Positions 1 to 8,146 of a DNA stretch of 64,000 nt are shown here, one piece after another. This stretch comes from Streptomyces achromogenes (GTDB taxonomy: Bacteria; Actinomycetota; Actinomycetes; Streptomycetales; Streptomycetaceae). The notes under the pieces are model-generated. The model did not search any database. It had not been told where the DNA came from and worked only from the letters and a program-made list of their open reading frames with translations. Location: assembly GCF_030816715.1 (NCBI RefSeq), contig NZ_JAUSYH010000001.1:8494001-8558000 (forward strand). The letters are read 5' to 3'. The translations under genes were made by a program, and so were the position numbers. Each line of letters opens with the position of its first letter. The first letter of the stretch is position 1.

Positions 1-46
1 CGACAGCCCCCGCCACCAGCCCTCCCAGGACCGTCCACCATTCCAC
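1..46 (-). CDS. Start of a membrane protein, cut by the window edge
   Basis: Reading leftward, a GTG codon at 46-44 opens a frame for 15 residues beginning VEWWTVLGGLVAGAV before the window ends. A GAGGGGAG-type ribosome site lies about five to ten bases upstream. The hydrophobic start looks like a first membrane segment. The family cannot be told from so little. The stretch from 47 to 304 shows no other supportable gene. Confidence 0.45.
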   Translation of the reverse strand, partial: MEWWTVLGGLVAGAV

Positions 47-304
47 CGTCGCTCCCCTCGGCCGCCGCACGAGTATGACCACGGCCGCGGGCGGCGCGGC
101 CGGTCGGCAACGAGATGTTCACGCGCGGGGGCCCGTCGAGGAGCGGATATCGCCAGAAGGCGCAGTCGGCGGGGTTCTGCCTACCGTGGACGAGTTGCAC
201 GAGCGGGGGCTCCGAACGCCCAGGTGACGTCCGTGCCGACGGCAGGAGCCCGGGCGACGGGGGTTGTCGGGGCGAGGGCCGAGACCGCGGCGGCCGGGCG
301 CCTG

Positions 305-925
305 TCACGAGGGGCCGGGTTCCTCCGTGCCGAGTCGCACGGTCGTCGTGACCCGGGTGAGGGCGGGAGTGCGCGGCACCGAACCGAACCCGAACCGCAC
401 GGGCGGATCGACGGGTGCGACGACACCGAGGTCGCCGCCCTCGAACGTCGCCGACACCGTGCGGACCGGCCGCAGGTCACGGGCCCCGTACCACTCCTTG
501 CGGTCCCCGCCGGCGCTGCCGCGGGTGCGCACGCCCGGCAGCAGCACCCGGGCGGGGAGGTCCGTCAGCGCGCTCCATGCCGGACGACGGGCGAGCGAGC
601 CGGGCACGACGCGCAGCAGGAGGCCCAGCAGCCCCCGCCGGCCGGTGGTGAAACGCAGCAGGAGCGGGCCGGCCGCGACGGTCCACGTGTCGCCGTCGAC
701 GCTCACGTCGACCGGGACGACGCACACACGGTCGAAGACATAGGTCCCGCTGACGAAGTCCGCCGTCTCCCGGGTGGGGGCGAACAGCAGCCGTTCTCCG
801 TCGGGACGCTCCACCATCACATCGCTGAACGCCCCGAACGGCGACCGCGCCCAGTGCCCCAGCACGAGGCGCGTTCCGTGGGACGTGCCCAGGCCCGCGA
901 TCCAGCCGTCGAAGCGCAGTCTCAT
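305..925 (-). CDS. Conserved hypothetical protein, 206 aa
   Basis: I do not recognise a named domain. The protein starts MRLRFDGWIAGLGTSHGTRL and is rich in beta-strand-like stretches, with no signal peptide and no clear membrane helix. The ATG at 925 was chosen because the conserved-looking globular sequence begins there; the frame stays open further upstream, but that part is arginine-rich and runs against the neighbouring gene. It is transcribed away from the phospholipase D gene, with about 200 bp between them. A soluble cytoplasmic protein of unknown function is the safest call. Confidence 0.6.
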   Translation of the reverse strand: MRLRFDGWIAGLGTSHGTRLVLGHWARSPFGAFSDVMVERPDGERLLFAPTRETADFVSGTYVFDRVCVVPVDVSVDGDTWTVAAGPLLLRFTTGRRGLLGLLLRVVPGSLARRPAWSALTDLPARVLLPGVRTRGSAGGDRKEWYGARDLRPVRTVSATFEGGDLGVVAPVDPPVRFGFGSVPRTPALTRVTTTVRLGTEEPGPS

Positions 926-1030
926 GCCGGTTCTCCCGCCCTTCGCACGCGACACACCTCGGGGAACGGCTACCCCTTGCGGTGTCCGGCCACGCGCCGC
1001 CGCAGTGAGGGACGACTCGCCCCGACCGAC

Positions 1031-1055
1031 GGGTGTCGCGGGAACTCGGGGGTAC
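1031..1055 (+). promoter_or_regulatory. SigB-type promoter candidate for the phospholipase D gene
   Basis: GGGT at 1031-1034, a 15-base spacer and GGGTAC at 1050-1055 fit the GNNT-N14-16-GGGTAC/T pattern described for Streptomyces SigB-family sigma factors. The site lies 78 bp upstream of the phospholipase D start and on the correct strand. The pattern is short, so it is only persuasive because matching sites with the same spacing occur upstream of the sigma gene and two anti-sigma-like genes in this window. Confidence 0.45.
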
Positions 1056-1132
1056 CTGCTGCTCGCCGCGTCCCGAGCCGGTCCGGGCAGTGCGGCTTTC
1101 GTCTCCCATGAGCGCCGGCCAGGTGATGAGTC

Positions 1133-2356
1133 ATGACCAGTACGCAGGAACGGCCCGAGTCCACCGCCTCCCTCGCCGGCGTCCCGGCCCGGGGGACCGC
1201 GCAGGAGCGCGCCGCACGCATACGCCGTCGACTGGAGCGGCTGATCGGCATCGCGGCGACCGAGGGCAACGCGCTCACCGCTCTGCGCAACGGTGACGAG
1301 ATCTTCCCGGCGATGCTGGCGGGCATCCGGTCCGCCGAGCACACGGTGGACATGATGACGTTCGTGTACTGGAAGGGGGACATCGCCCGGGACTTCGCGC
1401 GGGCACTGGCCGACCGGGCCCGGGCCGGTGTGCGGGTACGGCTGCTGCTGGACGGCTTCGGAAGCAGACTGATCGAGAAGGAGCTGCTGGCGGAGATGGA
1501 ACAGGCCGGCGTGCAAGTGGCCTGGTTCCGCAGACCGTTGCTCCTGTCACCGCTGAAGCAGAATCACCGGTGCCACCGCAAGGTCCTGGTCGTCGACGAG
1601 CAGACGGCCTTCACCGGCGGGGTCGGCATCGCCGAGGAATGGTGCGGCGACGCCCGCAACGCACACGAATGGCGCGACACCCACGTCGAGGTCCGCGGGC
1701 CGGCCGTGGACGGCATAGCCGCCGCTTTCGCGCAGAACTGGGCCGAATGCCACGACGCACTCTTCGACGAGCGCGACCGCTTCGTCCAGCACCGTCCGCA
1801 GGGCGACGCGGTGGTGCAGGTGGTGCGCGGCTCGGCCAGCTTCGGCTGGCAGGACATGCAGACGCTGATCCGGGTCGTGCTGGAGTCGGCGGAGCACCGC
1901 TTCCGCCTGGCCACCGCCTACTTCGCACCCGACGAGTACTTCGTCGACCTGCTCTGCGCCACCGCACGGCGGGGCGTCGAGGTGGAGATCCTGCTGCCCG
2001 GACCGCACACCGACAAGCGGGTCTGCCAGCTGGCCGGCCAGCACCACTACGAGGCGCTCACCGCCTGCGGGGTGAAGATCTACCAGTACCAGCCGACGAT
2101 GATGCATGCCAAGGTCATCACCGTCGACGGCGTCGCCGCACTGGTCGGCTCCACCAACTTCAACCGCCGCTCCCTGGATCACGACGAGGAGATCATGCTC
2201 GCCGTGCTGGACGAGAGCTTCACAGGCACCCTCGACCGCCACTTCGACGACGACGTGCGGGCCGCCACGCTGATCCGGGAGGGGCGGTGGAAGCGGCGTT
2301 CCGTGCTGCAGAGGGCGCGAGAGGCGGCCGTCGTGCCCATCCGCCGCTTCCTGTGA
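1133..2356 (+). CDS. Phospholipase D / cardiolipin synthase-like protein
   Basis: This 407-residue protein has both HKD motifs of the phospholipase D superfamily: H148-x-K150-x4-D155 followed by GG, and H325-x-K327-x4-D332 followed by GSTNFNRRS. Members transfer or hydrolyse phosphatidyl groups; the layout matches cardiolipin/phosphatidyl synthases. Unlike classical bacterial cardiolipin synthases (ClsA) it shows no N-terminal membrane helices and starts with a charged, Arg-rich helix, so it would be soluble or peripheral. The ATG at 1133 has AGGTGA nine bases upstream. A SigB-like promoter lies upstream and a stress-type sigma gene follows, which suggests membrane remodelling under stress (inference). 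Substrate is unknown. Confidence 0.88.
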   Translation: MTSTQERPESTASLAGVPARGTAQERAARIRRRLERLIGIAATEGNALTALRNGDEIFPAMLAGIRSAEHTVDMMTFVYWKGDIARDFARALADRARAGVRVRLLLDGFGSRLIEKELLAEMEQAGVQVAWFRRPLLLSPLKQNHRCHRKVLVVDEQTAFTGGVGIAEEWCGDARNAHEWRDTHVEVRGPAVDGIAAAFAQNWAECHDALFDERDRFVQHRPQGDAVVQVVRGSASFGWQDMQTLIRVVLESAEHRFRLATAYFAPDEYFVDLLCATARRGVEVEILLPGPHTDKRVCQLAGQHHYEALTACGVKIYQYQPTMMHAKVITVDGVAALVGSTNFNRRSLDHDEEIMLAVLDESFTGTLDRHFDDDVRAATLIREGRWKRRSVLQRAREAAVVPIRRFL

Positions 2357-2447
2357 CCCGCCGCCCCCGCCGCTCGCCGGCCGCCAGGCGCCCTGATGGT
2401 TCGTGGCGCTGATCCCCGAGGTCACCCCGCATTTCCTGTGAGCGCAG

Positions 2448-2472
2448 GCATGGAGGCAGAATAAAGGGGTAT
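2448..2472 (+). promoter_or_regulatory. SigB-type promoter candidate before the sigma factor gene
   Basis: GCAT at 2448-2451, 15 bases, then GGGTAT at 2467-2472, about 70 bp upstream of the sigma gene start. It fits the published SigB-family pattern and would let the sigma factor drive its own gene. The extended -35 GGCATG is also found upstream of the ATPase gene at 53862. Confidence 0.6.
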
Positions 2473-2541
2473 CCGCCGGACGGCGCCGACCCCGTTCGGG
2501 CGGCGCCGCGGGTGGCTTCGACGATGCGGGAGGGACAGGTC

Positions 2542-3387
2542 ATGACGCTCAGGAGCGCGACGGCAACGGACAGGCAGGCGCACGAACTGCCGGACATCGC
2601 CCGCCCCTCGCAGGTGGCGCCCAAGGACGCTCGCGAACTCTCCCGAATCTTCTTCGACCAGCTCGCGGTGCTGGAGGAGGGGACGCCGGAGTACCAGTAC
2701 GCGCGGAACACGCTGATCGAGATGAACATGTCTCTGGTCCGGTTCGCGGCCGGCCGGTTCCGCAGTCGGGGGCCGGAGGAGATGGAGGACATCGTCCAGG
2801 TCGGCATGATCGGTCTGATCAAGGCGATCGACCGGTTCGAGCTGACCCGTGAGGTCGAGTTCACCTCGTTCGCGGTGCCGTACATCGTGGGTGAGATCAA
2901 GCGGTTCTTCCGGGACACCACGTGGGCCGTCCATGTGCCGCGCCGGCTGCAGGAGGCCCGCGTCCAGCTCGCCCGCGCGACGGAGGAACTGCGCAGCCGC
3001 CTCGGCCGTACGCCCACCACCAGGGAGCTCGCCGAGCTGATGAGCCTCGGGGAGGACGAGGTGTGCGAGGCGCGCCTCGCCGCCAACGGCTACCACTCCT
3101 CCTCCCTGGACGCCGCCGTCAGCGGCAACGAGGACGGCGAAGCGGCGCTGCAGGACTTCATCGGAGCCGAGGACCAGGCGCTGGAGCTGGTCGAGGACTT
3201 CCACGCCCTGGCCCCGCTGATCGCCGGACTCGACGAGCGGGACCGGCAGATCCTCCACATGCGGTTCGTCGAGGAGCTCACCCAGGCCCAGGTCGGCGAA
3301 CGTCTGGGCGTCTCGCAGATGCACGTCTCCCGGCTGCTGTCGCGCACGCTCGCCCGACTGCGGGACGGCATGCTCACCGAGCGCTGA
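2542..3387 (+). CDS. RNA polymerase sigma factor, SigB/SigF/SigG subfamily
   Basis: A group 3 sigma factor of 281 residues. Region 2 is recognisable (ARNTLIEMNMSLVRFAAGRF, then the EDIVQVGMIGLIKAIDRF core), followed by region 3 (VHVPRRLQEARVQLARATEE) and a region 4 helix-turn-helix near the end (LTQAQVGERLGVSQMHVSRL). These sigma factors direct stress, osmotic or developmental genes and are normally held by RsbW-type anti-sigma kinases. ATG 2542 is preferred over GTG 2512 because GGAGG sits eight bases before it. Two RsbW-like genes lie just downstream on the other strand. A SigB-type promoter precedes it, suggesting autoregulation. No anti-anti-sigma (STAS) gene is present in the window. Confidence 0.93.
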   Translation: MTLRSATATDRQAHELPDIARPSQVAPKDARELSRIFFDQLAVLEEGTPEYQYARNTLIEMNMSLVRFAAGRFRSRGPEEMEDIVQVGMIGLIKAIDRFELTREVEFTSFAVPYIVGEIKRFFRDTTWAVHVPRRLQEARVQLARATEELRSRLGRTPTTRELAELMSLGEDEVCEARLAANGYHSSSLDAAVSGNEDGEAALQDFIGAEDQALELVEDFHALAPLIAGLDERDRQILHMRFVEELTQAQVGERLGVSQMHVSRLLSRTLARLRDGMLTER

Positions 3388-3440
3388 ACACACCGGGGCC
3401 ACCGGAAACACTCGGCCGACCACGGGCAACAGTGGGCCGA

Positions 3441-3890
3441 CTAGTGGGCGGGCGCGTACAGACGCAGATGCGCGACGACGCGTTTGCCGGTTTCCAGGGC
3501 GACGGTCTGCAACTGGTCGCACAGCCGGGTCACCAGACGCAGGCCGTGTCCGCCGATCCGGCCGGCGTCGTGGGCGCGCAGTTCGGGCGGGCGGGGAGAG
3601 CTGTCGCTCACGGTGACGCGCAGCAGGGCGGCGTCCGGTGTCACTTCCAGCGCCAGCCCGCCCGGTCCGGGCGCGTGACGCAGTGCGTTGGTGACCAGTT
3701 CGCTGACGACGAGCTGGGCGTCCTGGCTCGGCCGCTGGTCGGGGTGGTGTCCGGCCCGGGCCAGCAGCGTGCGCACCGCCGCACGGGCGTCGGCGATGGA
3801 CGCACCCGGCGTGTCCCAGGCGGCGCTGAACAGCAGCGGGGTCGGGGGCTTGCGTGCGTGCGATGCCCGGTCTTCAAGGGGGGTGGCCAT
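3441..3890 (-). CDS. RsbW-like ATP-binding protein (anti-sigma type)
   Basis: A 149-residue HATPase_c_2 protein with the N box QLVVSELVTNALRHA, the D-S-S-P stretch (VTVSDSSPRPPE) and the GGHGLRLV G-box loop. Such proteins bind ATP and in the RsbW/SpoIIAB family hold a sigma factor and phosphorylate its antagonist; many Streptomyces members are uncharacterised. The ATG at 3890 is preceded by GGAAGAG. It faces the sigma gene end to end (54 bp apart), and a SigB-like promoter lies 64 bp upstream of the start, so it is a good candidate partner of that sigma factor (inference). Partner specificity cannot be read from sequence. Confidence 0.8.
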   Translation of the reverse strand: MATPLEDRASHARKPPTPLLFSAAWDTPGASIADARAAVRTLLARAGHHPDQRPSQDAQLVVSELVTNALRHAPGPGGLALEVTPDAALLRVTVSDSSPRPPELRAHDAGRIGGHGLRLVTRLCDQLQTVALETGKRVVAHLRLYAPAH

Positions 3891-3953
3891 AGAACTCTTC
3901 CCGGGGGTCGTCCTCGTCGATGGGTCAGGGGTCGTCGTGGTCGTGTGATGCGG

Positions 3954-3978
3954 ATACCCGCTGACCTTCCGTTCATGA
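3954..3978 (-). promoter_or_regulatory. SigB-like promoter candidate for the RsbW-like gene
   Basis: On the minus strand, TCAT (3978-3975), 15 bases and GGGTAT (3959-3954). The -10 is perfect; the -35 has T in place of the consensus G but keeps the CAT core seen at 2449-2451 and 53802-53804. It would give a leader of roughly 60 bases. Confidence 0.4.
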
Positions 3979-4047
3979 GGCGCCGGAGGCCCGTGCGCCG
4001 CGTGACGGCCCGTTCCGGGGCCTGCGCCGGGCCTCACGCCACGCCGT

Positions 4048-4470
4048 TCACCGCGGATCCGGCTGAGGCGGAGGCTGGAAGCAGGCGGTGACCTTCTTGC
4101 CGCGGGGGCAGTGATAGGCGAGCCAGTCGTCGGCGAGAGCGTCGACCAGCAGCAGACCGCGCCCCCCAGGGGCCGAGGTGCCGGGGTCGCGCGGCTCGGG
4201 GAGCCGGGGGGAGGAGTCGTGCACGGTCACGTGCAGGCACTCCTCGTCCCAGGTGAGGATCAGCTGCGCCGCGCTGTGGGCGTGCACATGGGCGTTGGTG
4301 ACCAGTTCGGACACGGCCAGCACCACGGAATCCACCAGGTCGGGCGAGGTCCTCGACCAGGCCAGCGTCTCCAGGTGCGCGCGCGTCCAGTCCCGGGCCG
4401 TCTTCGCCCCGCTGTTCAGCGGCAGTGAGCGCGCCCACCCCACAGCCCTCAGCGATGAGTCCTTCGCCAC
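4048..4470 (-). CDS. Second RsbW-like ATP-binding protein
   Basis: A 140-residue HATPase_c_2 protein with N box VLAVSELVTNAHVHA, the motif VHDSSPRLPEPRD and a G-rich lid (GGRGLLLVDALA). It is a diverged paralogue of its neighbour. GTG 4470 is chosen over the TTG six codons earlier because AAGGAGAGACA stands directly before it. Its C-terminal end is proline-rich (PPPQPDPR). Same direction as the ATPase gene downstream but about 160 bp away, so possibly separately transcribed. Role as anti-sigma kinase or as a partner of a SpoIIE-type phosphatase such as the one at 5814-7535 is inference. Confidence 0.78.
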   Translation of the reverse strand: MAKDSSLRAVGWARSLPLNSGAKTARDWTRAHLETLAWSRTSPDLVDSVVLAVSELVTNAHVHAHSAAQLILTWDEECLHVTVHDSSPRLPEPRDPGTSAPGGRGLLLVDALADDWLAYHCPRGKKVTACFQPPPQPDPR

Positions 4471-4593
4471 TGTCTCTCCTTGCGCCAACCGAACGAGCCG
4501 TCGTCGATGTCCCGTCTGCCCAGAAATACCGGACCCAAGGTCGCCGCAGGAGAATGCGCCCCCATGCGGGGGCGGGGGGAGCGCTCAGGCGCC

Positions 4594-5511
4594 TCAGGCA
4601 GTGGGGCGCGGAACGTCGGTCGAGCGGCTTTCCTCCACGACGCGGTAACCGGCGCTCGTGTACAGGCTCATGGCCACGTCGTTGCCGCCCCACACGGTGA
4701 ACATCAGCGCGCCGTCACCGGCCGCGAAGGCGGCCTGTTCGCCTGCCGCCATCGCGGCACGTCCGAACCCCTTGCCGCGGTGCCGCTCCTCGACGTGCAG
4801 CGAGTAGCCGTAGGTGACGCCCGGCAGGTGCCCGTGCCTCAGCCAGCCGGTGCCGATCCGCTCTCCGGCCGCCTCGAGCACCAGGAAGGCGTGGCCGGGC
4901 GTCGCCAGGCCCTCGGGAAGCAGCTCGGCGAAGTCACGGTCCGACTTGTGCACGGCCCCCTCGGGGCTCAGGGCTCCCGAGCGGACGATGTCGGCGATGT
5001 AGGCGGCCTTCTCCGCGTCGAGCCACCCGCGATATTCGGCCGGTGTCATCGGCCGTGCGGTGACACCCTCCAGTGCTGTCGGCGGGGAGTCGACGCGCCG
5101 CGCTCTGAGCTGGCCGCGGAGACGGTAACCGTCGAACAGCCTGCCGGCGGGCTCGGTGAGCCGCACCTCCACCCTGCTCGCGCCGCGCCGCGCGCACCAC
5201 TGCTCGGCCCACTCCCGCGCGGCCCGCTCGTGCCCCCGGCCCGTGTGGGAGGCGTCGACGCGGAGATCGCCGATACGGCCCACGAGGATGCCGTCGGCGT
5301 CGGTCACCACGACCGCGACATGACCCACCCGGGTCCCGGCGTCCGTGATCTCGGCGACGGTCCAGTCACCGGCGCCGGCGTCCTCCAGCATGCGGTCCGC
5401 CGCGGCGGCTCCGAGACCGGCCGCCGTGTATGAGGCACGTCGCCGCCGCTCGAAGTCGGACCGCCATTCCGCGCTGTCGTCAAGGAGGGTGAATGCTGCC
5501 ACGTGTGTCAC
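4594..5511 (-). CDS. GNAT acetyltransferase with two tandem domains
   Basis: 305 residues that read as two GNAT folds. The N-terminal half (about 50-150) has a core GRIGDLRVDASHTGRGHERA, and the C-terminal half (about 150-300) has the acetyl-CoA loop HRGKGFGRAAM followed by the typical VWGGNDVAMSLYTSAGYR ending. Tandem GNATs of this kind in actinomycetes are MshD-like in layout, but nothing here shows mycothiol synthesis, and substrate is unknown. The start is uncertain between GTG 5511 and GTG 5502; neither has a strong ribosome site. It stands alone between the anti-sigma genes and the phosphatase. Confidence 0.8.
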   Translation of the reverse strand: MTHVAAFTLLDDSAEWRSDFERRRRASYTAAGLGAAAADRMLEDAGAGDWTVAEITDAGTRVGHVAVVVTDADGILVGRIGDLRVDASHTGRGHERAAREWAEQWCARRGASRVEVRLTEPAGRLFDGYRLRGQLRARRVDSPPTALEGVTARPMTPAEYRGWLDAEKAAYIADIVRSGALSPEGAVHKSDRDFAELLPEGLATPGHAFLVLEAAGERIGTGWLRHGHLPGVTYGYSLHVEERHRGKGFGRAAMAAGEQAAFAAGDGALMFTVWGGNDVAMSLYTSAGYRVVEESRSTDVPRPTA

Positions 5512-5630
5512 GTGAGCACTCTAACGGCACGCTCTCGCAGGCGAGTTGCCGCTCGTGCGGTGCGTCCGGCAATGGACACGGCGCCACGCGGGCCGCGGCG
5601 AACGGAGCGTCGTTCCAAGCGCCGGGCCCG

Positions 5631-5757
5631 GCGGAGTTCATCGCGGCGGCGACGGCGCTCGATCGTCCAAGCGGGCCCGAGGACGTCGCCGACGCGGCGC
5701 GCCGGACCACCGGGCGGGTCGTCGACGCCGGCGGTGGAACGTTCCTCGGGCCGCACC
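5631..5757 (+). pseudogene. Remnant of a short-chain dehydrogenase C-terminus
   Basis: In this frame the sequence reads AEFIAAATALDRPSGPEDVADA, then RRTTGRVVDAGGGTFLGP. This resembles the end of a short-chain dehydrogenase (RPG-PEDVA-block, then TG-RVVDAGGG-TFLG), but the roughly ten residues normally lying between those blocks (the FLASDEA-type stretch) are missing. There is no start, no Rossmann motif and no ribosome site nearby. I read it as a decayed gene with an internal deletion. The rest of 5512-5813 shows no gene. Confidence 0.5.
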
Positions 5758-5813
5758 CCCGACGGCACGGCACGCCGAGACCCGGCGCCGCGGCCACCCG
5801 GCCCGGACGCCTG

Positions 5814-7535
5814 TCATGTCCGGGCGGGTGTCCGCAGGGCGAGGAGGGCGACGTCGTCGTCGTTGGCGACGGGGCGGACCCGGCGCAGCAGCAGGTCGGT
5901 GAAGGAGGCCAGAGGGCGGTGGGCCAGGGCGGCGGCGTGCCGGCGCAGCCGATGCAGGCCCTCGTCGAGCGTGTGGCCCGGTTCCTCGATCAGGCCGTCG
6001 GTGTAGAGGAGCAGGGTGGACCCGGGCGGCAGCAGGACGGTGGCGTCGGCACGGGGCCTGCGGGCGCCGGTGCCCAGGAGGATGCCGTGTCCTCCGGTGA
6101 GGTATTCGGCCAGGCCGTCGTGACTGATCAACAGGGGTGGCGGGTGGCCCGCGTTGGTCCAGGACAGTCGCCAGTTGCCGTCGTCGGCCGCTTCGACCCG
6201 GGCGAGGATCAGGGTGGCCATGGCGACGTCGGTGATGTGCATGACCGCCTCGTCGAGTCGGGCCACGATCTGGCTGGGGGGCTCGTGCAGAGCCCATGCG
6301 TAGGCGCGGAGCATGTTGCGTACCTGCGCCATGCCGGCCGCCGCCTCCAGGTCGTGACCGACGACGTCGCCGACGGCCAGCGCGGTGGCGCCGTCCGAGA
6401 GGGAGAAGGCGTCGTACCAGTCGCCCCCCACCTGCGAGGCGTCGGGCGCGGGCAGGTAGCGGACCGTCATCTGCAGGCCGGGCACGCGCGGCATCTGGGG
6501 CAGCAGGTGGTTCTGCATGGTCTCGGCGACCTTGCGCTGGCGCTGGTAGAGGCGCGCGTTGTCCAGGGCGAGGCCGGTACGCCGGGCGATGTCCTCGAGC
6601 AGCGGAAGGTCGGTGGTGTGGAAGTCACCGGGCTGCTTGGCGCGGCCCAGGGTCAGCGCCCCGAGGACCGCCCGTGTGCTGCGGATGGGCGCGATGGCCG
6701 CGGAGTGCACGCCGGTGGCCTCGAACAGACGGCGCTGCTCGACCGCGATGCCGGAATCCGGCGGCCCCTGGTAGGTCTGCGGGCCGGCCAGGGTCGAGGC
6801 GACCCCGCGCAGCGCCCGGGACAGGGGCATCGGGGACTCCTCGGGGATCGGCGGCATCGGTCCCTCGAGTTCCTCGTGGCGCACCAGCTCGCCGCCGTCC
6901 GCCTCCACGACGACGGTGCGCCACACCTCGTCGCGCTCGGTGATGAGGTCGATGACGGCCCAGTCCGCCAGCCGCGGCAGCACCAGGGTCACCAGCCGGC
7001 GCAGCGCCTCCTCGACGTCGAGGGTGGACGTCAGCTGCGTGGTCGTCGCGGCCAGCAGCGCGAGACGCTCGATCTCCGGCAGCAGCGTGGGCGCCTGCTC
7101 GGGCCGTGCGCCGGCCTCCCCCGGATGAGGCGCGTGGAAGAGGACGAGCGTGGTGTTCGCGTGGCCTGCGAGGCCGAACGGGGTTATCAGCCACGCGATT
7201 TTCAGCAGGGAACCGTCCCCGCGTGCGAAGTAGTCCTCCGGGGCCTGCTCGGTACGAGCGGCGTGGAACGCCTGCCGCATCTTGCACTGGCTTCTAGGCA
7301 GGGGTTGTCCGTGGGCGTCCCGATGCAGCAGGTCGTGCGCGTCGTGGCCGAGCAGATCCGCGGCGGGTCGGTCCAGCAGCTGCTCGGTGAGTGCGTTGAC
7401 GGCGAGGATACGGCCCTGCTCGTCCACGACGTAAGCCCCGGTCCCGATGGCGTCGAGTCCCTCGGCCGGCGCGGTGACAGGTGCCGCCAGCGGCCCCGTT
7501 CCGTGGCTCTCCTCCCGCTCCGGTTCTGCTGCCAT
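5814..7535 (-). CDS. PAS-GAF-PP2C (SpoIIE-type) protein phosphatase
   Basis: 573 residues in three parts: a PAS domain (about 25-130; AYVVDEQGRILAVN, later SLLKIAWLITP), a GAF domain (about 150-320) and a PP2C-type SpoIIE phosphatase (about 340-570) with QVGGDWYDAF, AVGDVVGHDLEAA and the terminal NDDDVALLALR. These enzymes dephosphorylate STAS anti-anti-sigma factors, so signals sensed by PAS/GAF release a sigma factor. ATG 7535 is preferred over GTG 7541 because GAGGAG is then eight bases away. With a sigma factor and two RsbW-like ATPases within 3 kb it plausibly belongs to the same switch, although no STAS gene is seen here. Confidence 0.9.
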   Translation of the reverse strand: MAAEPEREESHGTGPLAAPVTAPAEGLDAIGTGAYVVDEQGRILAVNALTEQLLDRPAADLLGHDAHDLLHRDAHGQPLPRSQCKMRQAFHAARTEQAPEDYFARGDGSLLKIAWLITPFGLAGHANTTLVLFHAPHPGEAGARPEQAPTLLPEIERLALLAATTTQLTSTLDVEEALRRLVTLVLPRLADWAVIDLITERDEVWRTVVVEADGGELVRHEELEGPMPPIPEESPMPLSRALRGVASTLAGPQTYQGPPDSGIAVEQRRLFEATGVHSAAIAPIRSTRAVLGALTLGRAKQPGDFHTTDLPLLEDIARRTGLALDNARLYQRQRKVAETMQNHLLPQMPRVPGLQMTVRYLPAPDASQVGGDWYDAFSLSDGATALAVGDVVGHDLEAAAGMAQVRNMLRAYAWALHEPPSQIVARLDEAVMHITDVAMATLILARVEAADDGNWRLSWTNAGHPPPLLISHDGLAEYLTGGHGILLGTGARRPRADATVLLPPGSTLLLYTDGLIEEPGHTLDEGLHRLRRHAAALAHRPLASFTDLLLRRVRPVANDDDVALLALRTPART

Positions 7536-7694
7536 GCCCACATCTCCTCAGCTCACCGCCGGCACGCCCGCTCGACGATATCCGCTTCCCGACTGCCCCG
7601 GCAGCTCGAAACGAAGCCGCCGCGAGGAGCGGTCCTGTCCCGCCTCGCGTCGGGACCGCCACGGGCCGGAGGACGGTGGGCGCAGCGCGCCGGC

Positions 7695-7930
7695 TCAAGG
7701 GGCGGCGGGCCTTCCGGCAGCGTCCGGGGCGGCGCCGGCCGGCGCGGTGGCGGGGAACAGGGACCGGTTGGCGATCACGTGGACCGGCGCGTCGAAGCTC
7801 GCCGCGCCGTTGTGGTGGTCCGGGTGCGCGTGGGTGACGATGAGCCGGTCCAGCGGCTTGCCGAGCCCCCTGGCGTAGGCGGCGGCCTCGTCCGCGTAGA
7901 CGGGGTTCAGCTGGGCGTCGATCACGATCG
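7695..7930 (-). pseudogene. Remnant of a metallo-beta-lactamase-fold hydrolase
   Basis: Reading leftward, the frame gives SVWAIVIDAQLNPVYADEAA and then LIVTHAHPDHHNGAASF, the metal-binding heart of an MBL-fold hydrolase (HxHxDH). Only about 75 residues remain: the first strands are missing and the end runs into an Ala/Pro-rich stop at 7695. The upstream edge runs directly into an AraC-type remnant on the opposite strand, so two gene fragments have been joined. There is no plausible start codon or ribosome site for the fragment. Confidence 0.72.
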
Positions 7931-8067
7931 CCCACACCGACGAACCCGTGGCGACGATCGGCCGCCGCCTCGGCTTCCCCGAACCCACCTACTTCGGCAA
8001 GTTCTTCACCCGTCACACCGGAGTCACCCCCGGTGCTTTCCGGCAGGCGCACCAGAGCCAGCCGTGA
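7927..8067 (+). pseudogene. Remnant of an AraC-family regulator C-terminus
   Basis: The frame ending at TGA 8065-8067 reads IAHTDEPVATIGRRLGFPEP, then TYFGKFFTRHTGVTPGAFRQ, which is the second helix-turn-helix of AraC/XylS proteins almost unchanged. Everything before it (about 250 residues) is gone, and the sequence runs straight into the antisense MBL remnant. The good preservation of the motif suggests a fairly recent deletion. Confidence 0.75.
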
Positions 8068-8093
8068 GTCGGGCTCGTGCGAGCCGGCAGCGG

Positions 8094-8127
8094 CACGCGG
8101 CGACGGCCCGGAGGCCGCTGCCGCGTG
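8094..8127. terminator. Strong GC hairpin between convergent genes
   Basis: Fifteen-base arms (8094-8108 and 8113-8127) pair at 13 positions around a 4-base loop. It lies between the AraC remnant and the end of the secreted hydrolase gene, so it can terminate transcription from both sides. There is no T-run, which is usual for Streptomyces. Confidence 0.6.
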
Positions 8128-8146
8128 TTCGGCGCAGGGGACGGGG

